Positions 47,701-56,187 of a DNA stretch of 64,000 bases are shown piece by piece (positions within the stretch are counted from its first letter, which is position 1; each line of letters starts with the position of its first letter). Under the pieces are notes generated by a model. That model was not told the origin of the DNA, made no database searches, and saw only the letters and a program-made list of their open reading frames with translations. The stretch spans positions 1,240,001 through 1,304,000 of the forward strand of contig NZ_UHIP01000002.1 in assembly GCF_900460245.1 (NCBI RefSeq), in the 5' to 3' direction. Source of the DNA: Vibrio fluvialis. Its GTDB lineage: Bacteria > Pseudomonadota > Gammaproteobacteria > Enterobacterales > Vibrionaceae. Both the position numbers and the translations under genes were made by a program.

Positions 47701-47712
47701 TGGACTATACCA
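47701..47712 (-). promoter_or_regulatory. phn operator-like site A (phnW)
   Basis: TGGACTATACCA, identical to site C upstream of the ATPase gene. It sits just before the phnW ribosome-binding region, where a bound repressor would block transcription. Confidence 0.65.
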
Positions 47713-47906
47713 ATAATTTAACGCTACTCTAGCAAGGAAAAATCGCCTTGGTAAAGGCAACCAACGCGGATTTCATAAAACTTTCACATCTTCCGTCACG
47801 GCTATACGGATCGCCATGCCGCGAATGTAAGTATGAAATGCTCACAAAAATGCCAAACGAACGTCATTGAATCGTCACATAACAGGATTAGCGTAGAAAA
47901 TAAATC

Positions 47907-47918
47907 TGGTACATACCA
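47907..47918 (+). promoter_or_regulatory. phn operator-like site B (binding-protein gene)
   Basis: TGGTACATACCA, a perfect 5-bp inverted repeat (TGGTA and TACCA), 25 bases before the binding-protein start. Shares TGG-N3-ATACCAAA with site C. Confidence 0.65.
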
Positions 47919-47943
47919 AATTAACTACAACTTGGAGATAACG

Positions 47944-48951
47944 ATGAAAACCCGTTTTATGAAAGGAACTCTGGCTTCACTGGTCGCGTTATTTGCGGCG
48001 CAAGCATACGCAGCGCAAGAGGTGACGGTGTATACCGCGTTCGAAACCGACATTTTGGCGAAATACAAAACTGCGTTTGAAAAAGAGAACCCAGATATCG
48101 AAATTAAGTGGGTGCGTGATTCGACCGGTATCATGACGGCCAAGCTATTAGCTGAAAAATCAAACCCACGCGCCGAAGTGGTTTGGGGGCTTGCCGGCTC
48201 CTCCATGGCACTGCTCAAAAACGAAGGCATCTTGAAGCCATACACGCCGAAAGGTGTGAATGAACTGCGCGCCAATTTGAATGATCCGCAAGGTCAGCAG
48301 GCGTGGTACGGCAATGACGCGTTCTTCAATGCAGTGTGTTTCAACGAAGCGGTTGCTAAACAGTTGAATCTGCCAAAACCACAAAGTTGGGAAGATCTGA
48401 CCAAGCCTGTTTATAAGGGCCACATCGCGATGCCAAATCCAGCATCTTCGGGCACGGGTTACATGCAGGTGTCGGCTTGGCTGCAAAATATGGGAGAAGA
48501 TAAAGGTTGGAACTACATGCAGCGTTTGGACCAAAACATCGCGCATTACACCCATTCGGGTTCAAAACCGTGCGTTCAAGCGGGCATGGGTGAAGTGGCG
48601 ATTGGCATTTCGATGGCAAGTCGCGGCGCGAAATTGAAAACGCAAGGCGCGCCACTGGATGTCATCATTCCTCAAGGCATCGGCTGGGAATCGGAAGCGG
48701 TGGGTTTGGTGAAAGCATCGGATGCGGCAAAACGCGTGGTGGACTGGTCGATCTCCAAAGCAGCCAACGAGTTGTACATTGATATGTATCCGGTCGTGGG
48801 CCATAAAGATGTCAGAAAAACCGTGGCGAACTATCCGAACGTCGAAAAAGCGATGGCGAAAATGGACTTTGCGCAGATGGGCAACGAGCGCGCCCGCGTG
48901 CTAAAAACTTGGTCTGAGAAGTTTGATGCGAAGTCTGAACCTAAATCTTAA
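47944..48951 (+). CDS. phnS: 2-aminoethylphosphonate ABC transporter substrate-binding protein
   Basis: A 335-residue periplasmic binding protein with signal peptide MKTRFMKGTLASLVALFAAQ, cleavage near AYA-AQEVTVYTAF. The fold is of the iron/thiosulfate/AEP family (VYTAFETDILAKYKTAFEKENP, NPRAEVVWGLAGSS, NPASSGTGYMQVS). Divergent from phnW and upstream of ATPase and permease genes, it should capture aminoethylphosphonate. The frame extends to 47833, but ATG 47944 with GGAGATAACG is the obvious start. A terminator follows, so binding protein and ATPase are separately controlled. Confidence 0.9.
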   Translation: MKTRFMKGTLASLVALFAAQAYAAQEVTVYTAFETDILAKYKTAFEKENPDIEIKWVRDSTGIMTAKLLAEKSNPRAEVVWGLAGSSMALLKNEGILKPYTPKGVNELRANLNDPQGQQAWYGNDAFFNAVCFNEAVAKQLNLPKPQSWEDLTKPVYKGHIAMPNPASSGTGYMQVSAWLQNMGEDKGWNYMQRLDQNIAHYTHSGSKPCVQAGMGEVAIGISMASRGAKLKTQGAPLDVIIPQGIGWESEAVGLVKASDAAKRVVDWSISKAANELYIDMYPVVGHKDVRKTVANYPNVEKAMAKMDFAQMGNERARVLKTWSEKFDAKSEPKS

Positions 48952-48973
48952 TGGGTTCATCAACGCATGATTG

Positions 48974-48996
48974 AGGAGGCTTTGGCCTCCTTTTTT
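48974..48996 (+). terminator. Terminator after the AEP binding-protein gene
   Basis: Stem AGGAGGC with GCCTCCT, TTTG loop, then six T. Confidence 0.83.
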
Positions 48997-49110
48997 CGTT
49001 TTTTGCGTCATGTTGTACGGCAATCTTTTGGCTGAATAATCGACTGACACATTCCTGTCATCTCACGTCTATAAAATCGTCACCACAGTGTCACATAGGG
49101 ATTTTATATT

Positions 49111-49122
49111 TGGACTATACCA
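49111..49122 (+). promoter_or_regulatory. phn operator-like site C (ATPase gene)
   Basis: TGGACTATACCA, the same 12 bases as site A, followed by AATTAAGG as in site B's flank. It ends 16 bases before the ATPase start. Confidence 0.65.
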
Positions 49123-49138
49123 AATTAAGGATCTTGTT

Positions 49139-50239
49139 ATGACCTCACAGCCTTATTTAGAAATTCAAAACGTCATCAAACAGTTTGGCCAGTTTACGGC
49201 GCTCAAAGGCATCAACCTTCACATTCAGCAAGGAGAGTTTGTCTGCTTTCTTGGCCCCTCGGGCTGTGGCAAAACCACATTGCTGCGTGCCATTGCCGGA
49301 TTAGATTTACCCACGTCGGGCGCCATTTCCCAAAACCAGCACGAGATGACCTTTTTGCCGCCTGAAAAGCGTGATTTCGGCATCGTCTTCCAATCTTACG
49401 CGCTGTTTCCCAATTTAACTGTGCAAGAAAACATTGCTATCGGCCTGAAAAATCAGGGACTCTCGACGCGCGAGGCGTTAGAAAAAGTCGATGAGTGGCT
49501 GGACACCATCGGTTTGCCAACTTCAGGACAAAAATTCCCCAATCAGCTCTCCGGCGGCCAGCAACAGCGTGTCGCGCTGGCGCGTGCATTGGCGCTGTCG
49601 CCCGGCTTATTGCTACTGGATGAACCTTTGTCGGCGCTGGATGCCAAAGTTCGCGCCCATCTGCGCGATGAAATTTGCCGCCTGCAACGCAAGCTTGGGA
49701 TCACCACCATCATGGTGACGCACGATCAGGACGAAGCGTTAACCATGGCCGACCGGATTGTGGTGATGAACCACGGTGTCATTGAGCAGGTTGGCTCACC
49801 ACAAGAGATCTACCAGCAACCGGCCAGCCGATTTGTGGCGCAGTTTGTTGGCCACATGAATTTCATTCCGGCGTCGATGACCACGCCGCTACAAATGCGC
49901 GTTGCTGAGTCGCTGATTAGCTTGCCTGCGATTGGCAATGCCAGTGTGCAGCAGGGCGATCACTTTGAACTGGCCGTGCGGCCAGAACAGTTGGCGTTTG
50001 TGGAACGCAACAGCAATGCCATGCCGGTGAAGATTATATCGCTGGAATTTCTTGGCGCGTTCTATCGTATTGAGTGCCGCTTTCAGGATGAACCGTCGTT
50101 GCCCGCGGTGCATGTGGATCTTTCGGTACAACACGTTGTCGATAGCGCCATTCAGGCCGGTGATGTGCGTCATCTGGCGATTCGCGACACCGTAGTTCAG
50201 GTTTATCCAACCCGCATGACGACGCGCGATGCTGCCTAA
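49139..50239 (+). CDS. phnT: 2-aminoethylphosphonate ABC transporter ATP-binding protein
   Basis: A 366-residue ABC ATPase. Walker A GPSGCGKTT (about residues 40-48), signature LSGGQQQRVALARAL, Walker B LLLLDEPLSALD and the switch histidine in MVTHDQDEA are seen, then a C-terminal TOBE-like domain. It energises AEP import. ATG 49139 is preferred over the in-frame 49088 start because the operator-like site lies between them and AAGGATCTTGTT precedes it. The permease gene follows at ten bases. Confidence 0.92.
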   Translation: MTSQPYLEIQNVIKQFGQFTALKGINLHIQQGEFVCFLGPSGCGKTTLLRAIAGLDLPTSGAISQNQHEMTFLPPEKRDFGIVFQSYALFPNLTVQENIAIGLKNQGLSTREALEKVDEWLDTIGLPTSGQKFPNQLSGGQQQRVALARALALSPGLLLLDEPLSALDAKVRAHLRDEICRLQRKLGITTIMVTHDQDEALTMADRIVVMNHGVIEQVGSPQEIYQQPASRFVAQFVGHMNFIPASMTTPLQMRVAESLISLPAIGNASVQQGDHFELAVRPEQLAFVERNSNAMPVKIISLEFLGAFYRIECRFQDEPSLPAVHVDLSVQHVVDSAIQAGDVRHLAIRDTVVQVYPTRMTTRDAA

Positions 50240-50248
50240 GGTGAGAAA

Positions 50249-51964
50249 GTGAAAGCTATGATTTTATCGAACGCAACCGCTGCCACATCAAGTCGTTGGT
50301 GGCAACGCATCAGTCGCGACAACCTGATTTTGGGCGTGACACTGACCGCGCTTTTGCTGTTTATGTGGCTGTTCATTTTGATGCCGTTGTGGGCCATGTT
50401 AATCAAATCGGTACAAAACCGCGCCGGTGAGTATGTCGGCTTGGCCAACTTTGCGACGTATTTCTCCTCCAACGCTTTGTGGCAGTCGATGGGCAATACG
50501 TTCACCGTCGGTGTGCTGGTGACGGTGGTGGTGTCGACGTTGGCATTTGGTTATGCCTACGCGTTAAGCCGTTCGTGCATGCCGATGAAGGGGCTGTTTC
50601 AAGTGCTGGGCAGCGCGCCGATTTTGGCGCCCTCGTTGTTGCCCGCGATCAGCCTGATTTTTCTGTTTGGCAATCAAGGCATTTTCAAGTCCTGGCTTGG
50701 CGGTGAATCGGTGTATGGACTGATGGGGATTAGCCTTGGGTTGATCTTCTGGACGTTTCCCCATGCCTTGATGATTTTAAATATCTCGCTGCGCACGTCT
50801 GATGCGCGTCTTTACGAAGCGGCGCGCGCTCTGAAAACGCCCGGTTGGAAAACCTTTCTGGTCGTGACGTTGCCCGCTGCGAAGTACGGTTTGATCAGCA
50901 CGCTCATCGTGGTGTTCACGCTGGTGGTGTGTGACTTTGGTGTGCCGAAAGTCATCGGCGGGAGCTACAACGTGTTGGCCACCGACATCTTCAAACAGGT
51001 GGTGGGGCAACAAAACTTTGCCATGGGCGCGGTCACCAGCTTGTTACTGTTGCTTCCTGCGGCGTTGGCGTTTATCGCCGATCGTTGGGTGCAGAGAAAG
51101 CAAAAGAACTTGTTTGATACCCGCTCCGTCGCGTATGTCCCAAGCCCAAATCGCGTGCGTGATTCACTGTGCTTTCTCTATTGCCTGACGGTGTGTGGGG
51201 CGATTGTGCTGGTGCTGGGCATGGCGGTGTACGGATCATTGGTCACGTTCTGGCCATGGAACAAAGCGCTGACGCTCAATAACTACAACTTTGCGGAGAT
51301 GAGCACCTATGGCTGGAGCCCGTATTTCAACTCGCTGATTCTGGCGACCTTTACCGCATTGATTGGCACGGTGGTGATTTTTCTTGGTGCGTATGGCATC
51401 GAAAAAGGCCGCGCATTTGCGCCAGTGCGCCAACTGATGCAGATGCTGAGTGTGGTGCCGATGGCGGTGCCGGGCATGGTGCTGGGGTTGGGATACATTT
51501 TCTATTTTAACGATGCGGCCAATCCGCTCAGTGTGCTGTACGGCACCATGGTATTTTTGGTGGTGAACACCATCGTGCATTACTACACCGTAGGGCACAT
51601 GACGGCGCTGACCGCCCTTAAACAACTGCCCGGGGAAATTGAAGCGACGGCGGCATCGATTAAACTGCCACAATATCGCTTGCTGTTTAAAGTGACGCTG
51701 CCGGTGTGCTTGCCTGCGGTACTGGACATCGCTAGTTATCTGTTTATTAATGCATTGACCACCACTTCTGCGGTAGTATTTCTTTACTCAACAGACACCA
51801 TCCCGGCATCGGTCTCGGTATTGAATATGGACGATGCAGGGCAAACGGGCGCCGCAGCGGCGATGGCGGTGATGATCATGGGCTCGGCGGCAGGGGCGAA
51901 AGTTGTGCATCTGGTGACCGAAAGGCTGCTGACTAAACGCACTCAAGCTTGGCGAAAACGCTAA
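50249..51964 (+). CDS. phnU: 2-aminoethylphosphonate ABC transporter permease (fused double-domain)
   Basis: A 571-residue inner-membrane protein with two complete permease domains in tandem (about residues 60-290 and 350-560), each with the coupling loop pattern (YEAARALKTPGWKTFLVVTLP; EATAASIKLPQYRLLFKVTLP). Salmonella has separate PhnU and PhnV, whereas this fused type serves as the whole channel. GTG 50249 follows AAGGTGAGAAA; ATG 50258 is an alternative. A short run of TAAGCCC repeats follows the stop codon. Confidence 0.9.
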   Translation: MKAMILSNATAATSSRWWQRISRDNLILGVTLTALLLFMWLFILMPLWAMLIKSVQNRAGEYVGLANFATYFSSNALWQSMGNTFTVGVLVTVVVSTLAFGYAYALSRSCMPMKGLFQVLGSAPILAPSLLPAISLIFLFGNQGIFKSWLGGESVYGLMGISLGLIFWTFPHALMILNISLRTSDARLYEAARALKTPGWKTFLVVTLPAAKYGLISTLIVVFTLVVCDFGVPKVIGGSYNVLATDIFKQVVGQQNFAMGAVTSLLLLLPAALAFIADRWVQRKQKNLFDTRSVAYVPSPNRVRDSLCFLYCLTVCGAIVLVLGMAVYGSLVTFWPWNKALTLNNYNFAEMSTYGWSPYFNSLILATFTALIGTVVIFLGAYGIEKGRAFAPVRQLMQMLSVVPMAVPGMVLGLGYIFYFNDAANPLSVLYGTMVFLVVNTIVHYYTVGHMTALTALKQLPGEIEATAASIKLPQYRLLFKVTLPVCLPAVLDIASYLFINALTTTSAVVFLYSTDTIPASVSVLNMDDAGQTGAAAAMAVMIMGSAAGAKVVHLVTERLLTKRTQAWRKR

Positions 51965-51968
51965 GTGC

Positions 51969-51989
51969 TAAGCCCTAAGCCCTAAGCCC
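51969..51989 (+). repeat. Three tandem TAAGCCC heptamers
   Basis: Three exact 7-bp units directly after the permease stop codon, followed by a degenerate pair AAAGTTC AAAGTCC. Located in the 80-base gap before the GntR gene. Confidence 0.85.
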
Positions 51990-52044
51990 AAAGTTCAAAG
52001 TCCAATGACCGCGATTGAGTGATAAACGAGTAATAAGGAATCAC

Positions 52045-52749
52045 GTGCAATACGTAAAAATTAAAGATGCCATCGTGGAGCAAATCGACGCGGGCATGCT
52101 TACCCCAAGACAGAAATTACCCGCTGAGCGAAAGTTGGCCGAGTCGTTCGATACCACGCGCGTGACGCTGCGCGAAGCGCTGTCGCTGTTGGAAGCGGAA
52201 GGGAAAATCTACCGTGAAGATCGCCGCGGCTGGTTTATCTCGCCAGAGACGCTGCGTTACGATCCGTCACAAACGCTCAATTTCACCAATATGGCGTTGG
52301 CGCAAAATCGCCAGCCGAAAACTGAACTTGTGAGTGCCAAGTCGATGATTGCCAACAAGCTGGCAACCAAGCTACTCAATCTCAAACCGTTTTCGGATGT
52401 GTATCGCGTCGACCGAGTGCGGTATCTGGAAAACCGTCCGGTGGTGTATGTGACCAACTACATTCGCCCGGAACTGTTTCCCAATTTGCTTGATTTCGAT
52501 TTGTCGAATTCACTGACGGATATCTATCGCGAGCACTTCGGCACCCAGTATGAAACCATTCGTTACCGCATCACGACCAGTTCCCTGTTGGGCGAGACTG
52601 CGCAGGCGCTGCGAGCCACCGCGGGCACCCCCGCCATGGTCGTGGAACGAGTGAACTACAACCAAAATGGCGACTTGATCGACTGCGATATTGAATATTG
52701 GCGTCATGATGCGATCAGCATTGAATCGGTCGCGCAGTTAAGCCGCTAA
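52045..52749 (+). CDS. phnR: GntR family (HutC subfamily) regulator of aminoethylphosphonate genes
   Basis: A 234-residue repressor-type protein. An N-terminal winged helix (about residues 5-70: KLPAERKLAESFDTTRVTLREALSLLEAEG) is followed by a UTRA effector-binding domain (about 95-230). HutC-type regulators bind short TGG/CCA-like inverted repeats, and three such sites precede the phn units. The frame opens at TTG 52015, but GTG 52045 has AAGGA five bases upstream and is preferred. It is last in the transport gene cluster and ends at a terminator. Confidence 0.88.
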   Translation: MQYVKIKDAIVEQIDAGMLTPRQKLPAERKLAESFDTTRVTLREALSLLEAEGKIYREDRRGWFISPETLRYDPSQTLNFTNMALAQNRQPKTELVSAKSMIANKLATKLLNLKPFSDVYRVDRVRYLENRPVVYVTNYIRPELFPNLLDFDLSNSLTDIYREHFGTQYETIRYRITTSSLLGETAQALRATAGTPAMVVERVNYNQNGDLIDCDIEYWRHDAISIESVAQLSR

Positions 52750-52769
52750 AAACAAAACGAACAGGTCTT

Positions 52770-52792
52770 AAGGCTCCGCACGGAGCCTTTTT
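52770..52792 (+). terminator. Terminator after the GntR regulator gene
   Basis: Stem AAGGCTCCG with CGGAGCCTT, CA centre, then T-run. Confidence 0.82.
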
Positions 52793-52813
52793 CTTCGAAG
52801 TAAGGAAGCTGCC

Positions 52814-53722
52814 ATGGACGTCCTGGCGATAGGGTTAGTGGTTTTTTCAGCTGTATTGCACGCAGGCTGGAACATTCTGGGCAAAAGTCACGCTGGTTCA
52901 GGCGTTGCCTTTACCATGGCGGCTAGTCTCTCGGCGTGTTTGTTGCTGACGCCGTATCTCATTTGGTATTTAGTGACCGTTGGCTGGGCAACGCTACCGA
53001 TGGCATTTTGGGGTCTGCTGCTCATCAGCGGCTTGGCGCAGATGGTCTATCTGGTAGGACTGATCGTAGCGTATAAACACGCCGATGTAGGTGTGATTTA
53101 CCCCATCGCACGAGCACTCCCTGTGATGATGGTCGGCGCGCTTAGCATGTTGCTTGGTCACACCTTAACGCAATTCCAATGGCTTGGTTTTGTACTCATC
53201 ACGTTGGGGTGCATGCTGGTGCCGCTCACGGGGTTTCGTCAGTTTACGCCACGCTCGTACTTGAATGTCGGGGTGTTGTGGGCCTTGGTGGCCGCACTTG
53301 GCACGACGGGCTATTCCGTAATTGATAAAGAGGCGCTGCTTTTACTGACTCAAGCAGCAGGCGATGTGCTGGGCAACTCCTACAGCGCGATTTTCTATCT
53401 GGGTGTTCAATTCTGGGCCATGGTGCTGCCGGTGATTTTGTGGTGTGTGGTGACGGGCAATCGCCAAGAGTTGCAGCGTGCGTGGAAAATCCGCAAGGCG
53501 GCGAGTATGGCCGGGGTGATGATGGCGTCGACGTACGGTTTGGTGCTGTTTGCGATGACGATGACAGATAACGTCAGCTTAGTCGTGGCGCTGCGCCAAA
53601 TCAGTATCGTGATGGGTTTGTTGATGGGCGTGTGGTTTCTGGCTGAGAAATGGCACTACACGCGCGGGGCGGGCGTGGTGTTGATCCTCTCAGGGATCGT
53701 TCTGACACTGGGCAAAGCATAA
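52814..53722 (+). CDS. DMT superfamily transporter (EamA domains)
   Basis: A 302-residue inner-membrane protein with ten hydrophobic helices in two EamA repeats (about residues 5-140 and 152-300); GVIYPIARALPVMMVGALSMLLG is a typical end of repeat one. EamA carriers export or import metabolites; the substrate is unknown. It follows the phn cluster but after a terminator, so linkage to phosphonate use is only positional. Confidence 0.85.
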   Translation: MDVLAIGLVVFSAVLHAGWNILGKSHAGSGVAFTMAASLSACLLLTPYLIWYLVTVGWATLPMAFWGLLLISGLAQMVYLVGLIVAYKHADVGVIYPIARALPVMMVGALSMLLGHTLTQFQWLGFVLITLGCMLVPLTGFRQFTPRSYLNVGVLWALVAALGTTGYSVIDKEALLLLTQAAGDVLGNSYSAIFYLGVQFWAMVLPVILWCVVTGNRQELQRAWKIRKAASMAGVMMASTYGLVLFAMTMTDNVSLVVALRQISIVMGLLMGVWFLAEKWHYTRGAGVVLILSGIVLTLGKA

Positions 53723-53855
53723 ACGTCCTCAACGAGCGTATTCAAACAGTGATTCCTGCCAGTTACCCATTGGAAATGTGCGCAAAGTAATAGGGACGTA
53801 TTCTCATTTGTGATAGCCTCTGCGCTTCAGCTCAGATTCAATAGGTGAGTCAATC

Positions 53856-54980
53856 ATGAAAATATTCAGCAACTTCGACAGCGGCAGCATTCACGTTGTC
53901 AGCGCGGACAACAAAGACGATATTCAACTGAAGATCCCGAATGACAATATGTCGGAGTTTTACCAGTGGTTCCACTTCCGTCTCGAAACACAAGCCGAAG
54001 CATCGCACACCATCAAACTGCTCGATTTGGCCAAATCGGCGTATCCGGAAGGCTGGCAGGGCTACGATGTGGTGGCATCTTACGATCGTGAAGAGTGGTT
54101 CCGCATTCCGTCTGAATTTGATGGCGACACCCTGACTTTCACGGTGATCCCTGAGCGTAGCTCTATCTATTTCGCGTACTTTGCACCGTACAGTTACGAT
54201 CGTCACCTTGATCTGCTGCACATGGCGCAAAGCGCGCACCATTGCCAGTTGGAAACGCTGGGTCATACACTCGACGGCAACGACATGAGCTTGCTGACGT
54301 TTGGCGAGCCAGACGAAGGCAAAAAGAAAATCTGGGTGATTGCGCGTCAGCACCCGGGTGAAACCATGGCCGAATGGTTTGTGGAAGGGATGATTCAGCG
54401 CCTGTTGGACGACAACGATACCGTGGCTCGTGCATTGCTGGAAAAAGCGGTGCTGTACGTGGTGCCGAACATGAACCCGGATGGCGGTGTGCGTGGTCAC
54501 CTGCGCACCAATGCGGTCGGCGTAAACCTCAACCGCGAATGGCAAACGCCATCGATGGAAAAGAGCCCGGAAGTTTACTTGGTGCGTGAGCGTATGCTGC
54601 AAACCGGCGTGGATATGTTCCTTGATATCCACGGGGATGAAGCGATTCCATACAACTTTGTGGCCGGTTCTGAAGGCATTCCTTCTTACGATGCAGAGCT
54701 GGCGGCACTGGAAACGGCATTCAAACAAGCACTGCTGACGATTACGCCAGAGTTTCAGGATGACATCGGCTACGACAAAGACGAAGCGGGCAAAGCGAAC
54801 CTGACTGTAGGCTCGAATTGGGTTGCCGAGCAATTCCATTGCCTGTCTTACACCGTCGAAATGCCATTTAAAGATCACAACAATCACCCGGATCCGCTGT
54901 ACGGATGGTCGCCAGAACGCAGTGTGTTGTTTGGTCAGGACATGCTGGCGGCAGTTCTCGCTGTGTCGGACAAGATCTAA
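53856..54980 (+). CDS. M14 family zinc carboxypeptidase (cytosolic carboxypeptidase-like)
   Basis: A 374-residue enzyme without signal peptide. An N-terminal beta domain (about residues 1-120) precedes the peptidase domain. Zinc ligands His166 and Glu169 (RQHPGETMAEW) and His259 (LDIHGDE), substrate motifs NMNPDGGVRGHLRTN and NLNREW, and catalytic Glu335 (SYTVEMPFKDH) are seen. This is the layout of bacterial relatives of cytosolic carboxypeptidases (AGBL/CCP), which in eukaryotes remove C-terminal glutamates. Bacterial substrates are unknown. Single gene with its own terminator. Confidence 0.92.
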   Translation: MKIFSNFDSGSIHVVSADNKDDIQLKIPNDNMSEFYQWFHFRLETQAEASHTIKLLDLAKSAYPEGWQGYDVVASYDREEWFRIPSEFDGDTLTFTVIPERSSIYFAYFAPYSYDRHLDLLHMAQSAHHCQLETLGHTLDGNDMSLLTFGEPDEGKKKIWVIARQHPGETMAEWFVEGMIQRLLDDNDTVARALLEKAVLYVVPNMNPDGGVRGHLRTNAVGVNLNREWQTPSMEKSPEVYLVRERMLQTGVDMFLDIHGDEAIPYNFVAGSEGIPSYDAELAALETAFKQALLTITPEFQDDIGYDKDEAGKANLTVGSNWVAEQFHCLSYTVEMPFKDHNNHPDPLYGWSPERSVLFGQDMLAAVLAVSDKI

Positions 54981-55004
54981 TTCAAGCGCAATGTTGACAT
55001 TGAA

Positions 55005-55030
55005 AGCCAGCGCCATGTCGCTGGTTTTTT
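55005..55030 (+). terminator. Terminator after the M14 carboxypeptidase gene
   Basis: Stem GCCAGCG with CGCTGGT (one G-T pair), then seven T. Confidence 0.78.
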
Positions 55031-55052
55031 TGTCTTTGTTCCTGATATCAAC

Positions 55053-55093
55053 AGGTAGTAGACATAAAAATTAATAGGTAGCGGACATAAAAA
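55053..55093. repeat. Two 18-bp direct repeats between convergent genes
   Basis: AGGTAGTAGACATAAAAA (55053) and AGGTAGCGGACATAAAAA (55076) differ at two positions and are offset by 23 bp. Confidence 0.8.
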
Positions 55094-55110
55094 ATGGCCC
55101 GAAGGCCATT
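55088..55110 (-). terminator. Terminator after the siderophore-interacting protein gene
   Basis: On the minus strand AATGGCC and GGCCATT with a CGAA-type loop are followed by a T-run. Confidence 0.78.
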
Positions 55111-55150
55111 GAGGGGGGAAGTGTTGTGACACTTCTTAAGGTTCGGTTGC

Positions 55151-55930
55151 TTAGCTGTTGGCTTCTGCGTCTTCGCGTTTAATCACTTTGTGACCATCTT
55201 CGCTGACGCCGTTTTTCCAATAGCTGCTGATGTAGATGTGTTCGCGGTCAATCTCTTTTTCGTTGCGGAAGTATTGACGCAGCGCGCGCATCGATTCAAA
55301 TTCACACGCACACCACACAGAACATTGTCCATCAAGCCAAGGCTGCGCTTTCACCGCTTCAACCAACGACGTGCCAACACTCCAAATGACCTTGACGCCA
55401 ACTGGTGCATTGAGTGCTTGCTTGTCGTCTTCATCTTCGATTTCAATCACTGCGTAACCTTGCGTGTCGGCGCTTAAGCTTTCGAGCGTGACGGAAAGTG
55501 CAGGCAGGGCAGTCATGTCGGCTGCCATAAAGACCCAATCAGCTTCGGTATTGAGGCCTTGGCTTTTCCCTGGGCCACCGATCGAAATGGTGTCGCCCAC
55601 TTGAACGCTTTCGGCCCAACGTGCTGCAAAGCCGCAAGAAAGGTCTTGTGTAATATGGCGCACAAAATCAACCACAATGCTGTTGGTTTGTGGGTCGAAC
55701 TGACGAATGGTGTAAGTGCGCATCAGTGGGCGGGCGTCATCGCCTAGTGTGCTGATATCCGTGCCGCCATCGGGCGTAAACAGCAGCTTGATGTAGCCGC
55801 CTTCACTCTCTTTACCAAAATGCGCGATCGCATCGCCTTGTAGGGTAATGCGTTGAAAATTATTAGAAATCTGTTGGGTATCCGTAACGGTCAGAGCATG
55901 AAAGCTTCGTTTTTGTGGTTTGTTTTGCAT
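55151..55930 (-). CDS. viuB: Siderophore-interacting protein, ViuB family ferric-siderophore reductase
   Basis: A 259-residue flavin-dependent reductase that removes iron from imported siderophores in the cytoplasm. Seen: LMRTYTIRQF (FAD-binding RxYT motif), VDFVRH, GFAARWAESVQVGDTISIGGPGKS, and the C-terminal SIP domain with EFESMRALRQYFRNE and YISSYWKNGVSEDGH. The frame opens at 55996, but a Fur box lies at 55997-56011 immediately before that start, so ATG 55930 is preferred. Low-iron induction is expected. The symbol is by family resemblance to vibriobactin-utilisation ViuB. Confidence 0.88.
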   Translation of the reverse strand: MQNKPQKRSFHALTVTDTQQISNNFQRITLQGDAIAHFGKESEGGYIKLLFTPDGGTDISTLGDDARPLMRTYTIRQFDPQTNSIVVDFVRHITQDLSCGFAARWAESVQVGDTISIGGPGKSQGLNTEADWVFMAADMTALPALSVTLESLSADTQGYAVIEIEDEDDKQALNAPVGVKVIWSVGTSLVEAVKAQPWLDGQCSVWCACEFESMRALRQYFRNEKEIDREHIYISSYWKNGVSEDGHKVIKREDAEANS

Positions 55931-55996
55931 AGTAGCCCATAAATGTAACAACTTATTATTGCCTGTAACCTTAGCGTTAATCTTTCTATTCGGCAA

Positions 55997-56011
55997 TGAT
56001 AATTGTTGTCA
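55997..56011 (-). promoter_or_regulatory. Fur box upstream of viuB-like gene
   Basis: TGATAATTGTTGTCA matches the 7-1-7 Fur pattern TGATAATNATTATCA at all but two positions and is flanked by AA and TT that extend the symmetry. It lies 66 bases before the coding start. Confidence 0.75.
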
Positions 56012-56187
56012 TTTACCTAAATTTACACAAAACACCAAATGACCCATTAAGGTTTAATATATGAACTCTGTGTTTTCTATTGATTTGCAAAATAACCGTC
56101 CGATCACATCGGGATAGTCGGGGATTAGGCTCGCCAACACGCTGAATTTGTTGCACTATCTGAGGGCTTATAAATAAAGGAAAAACC

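Noticed and set aside
47833..47943. N-terminal extension of the AEP-binding protein
   Set aside because: It would read through the operator-like site and hide the signal peptide; ATG 47944 is clearly better.
51969..51989. CRISPR or telomere-like repeat
   Set aside because: Only three 7-bp units without spacers, far too short for a CRISPR array.
53850..55016. 388-codon open frame antisense to the M14 carboxypeptidase gene
   Set aside because: The plus-strand frame has all catalytic residues of M14; the antisense translation is rich in His, Arg, Phe and Val without domains. It is a codon-bias shadow.
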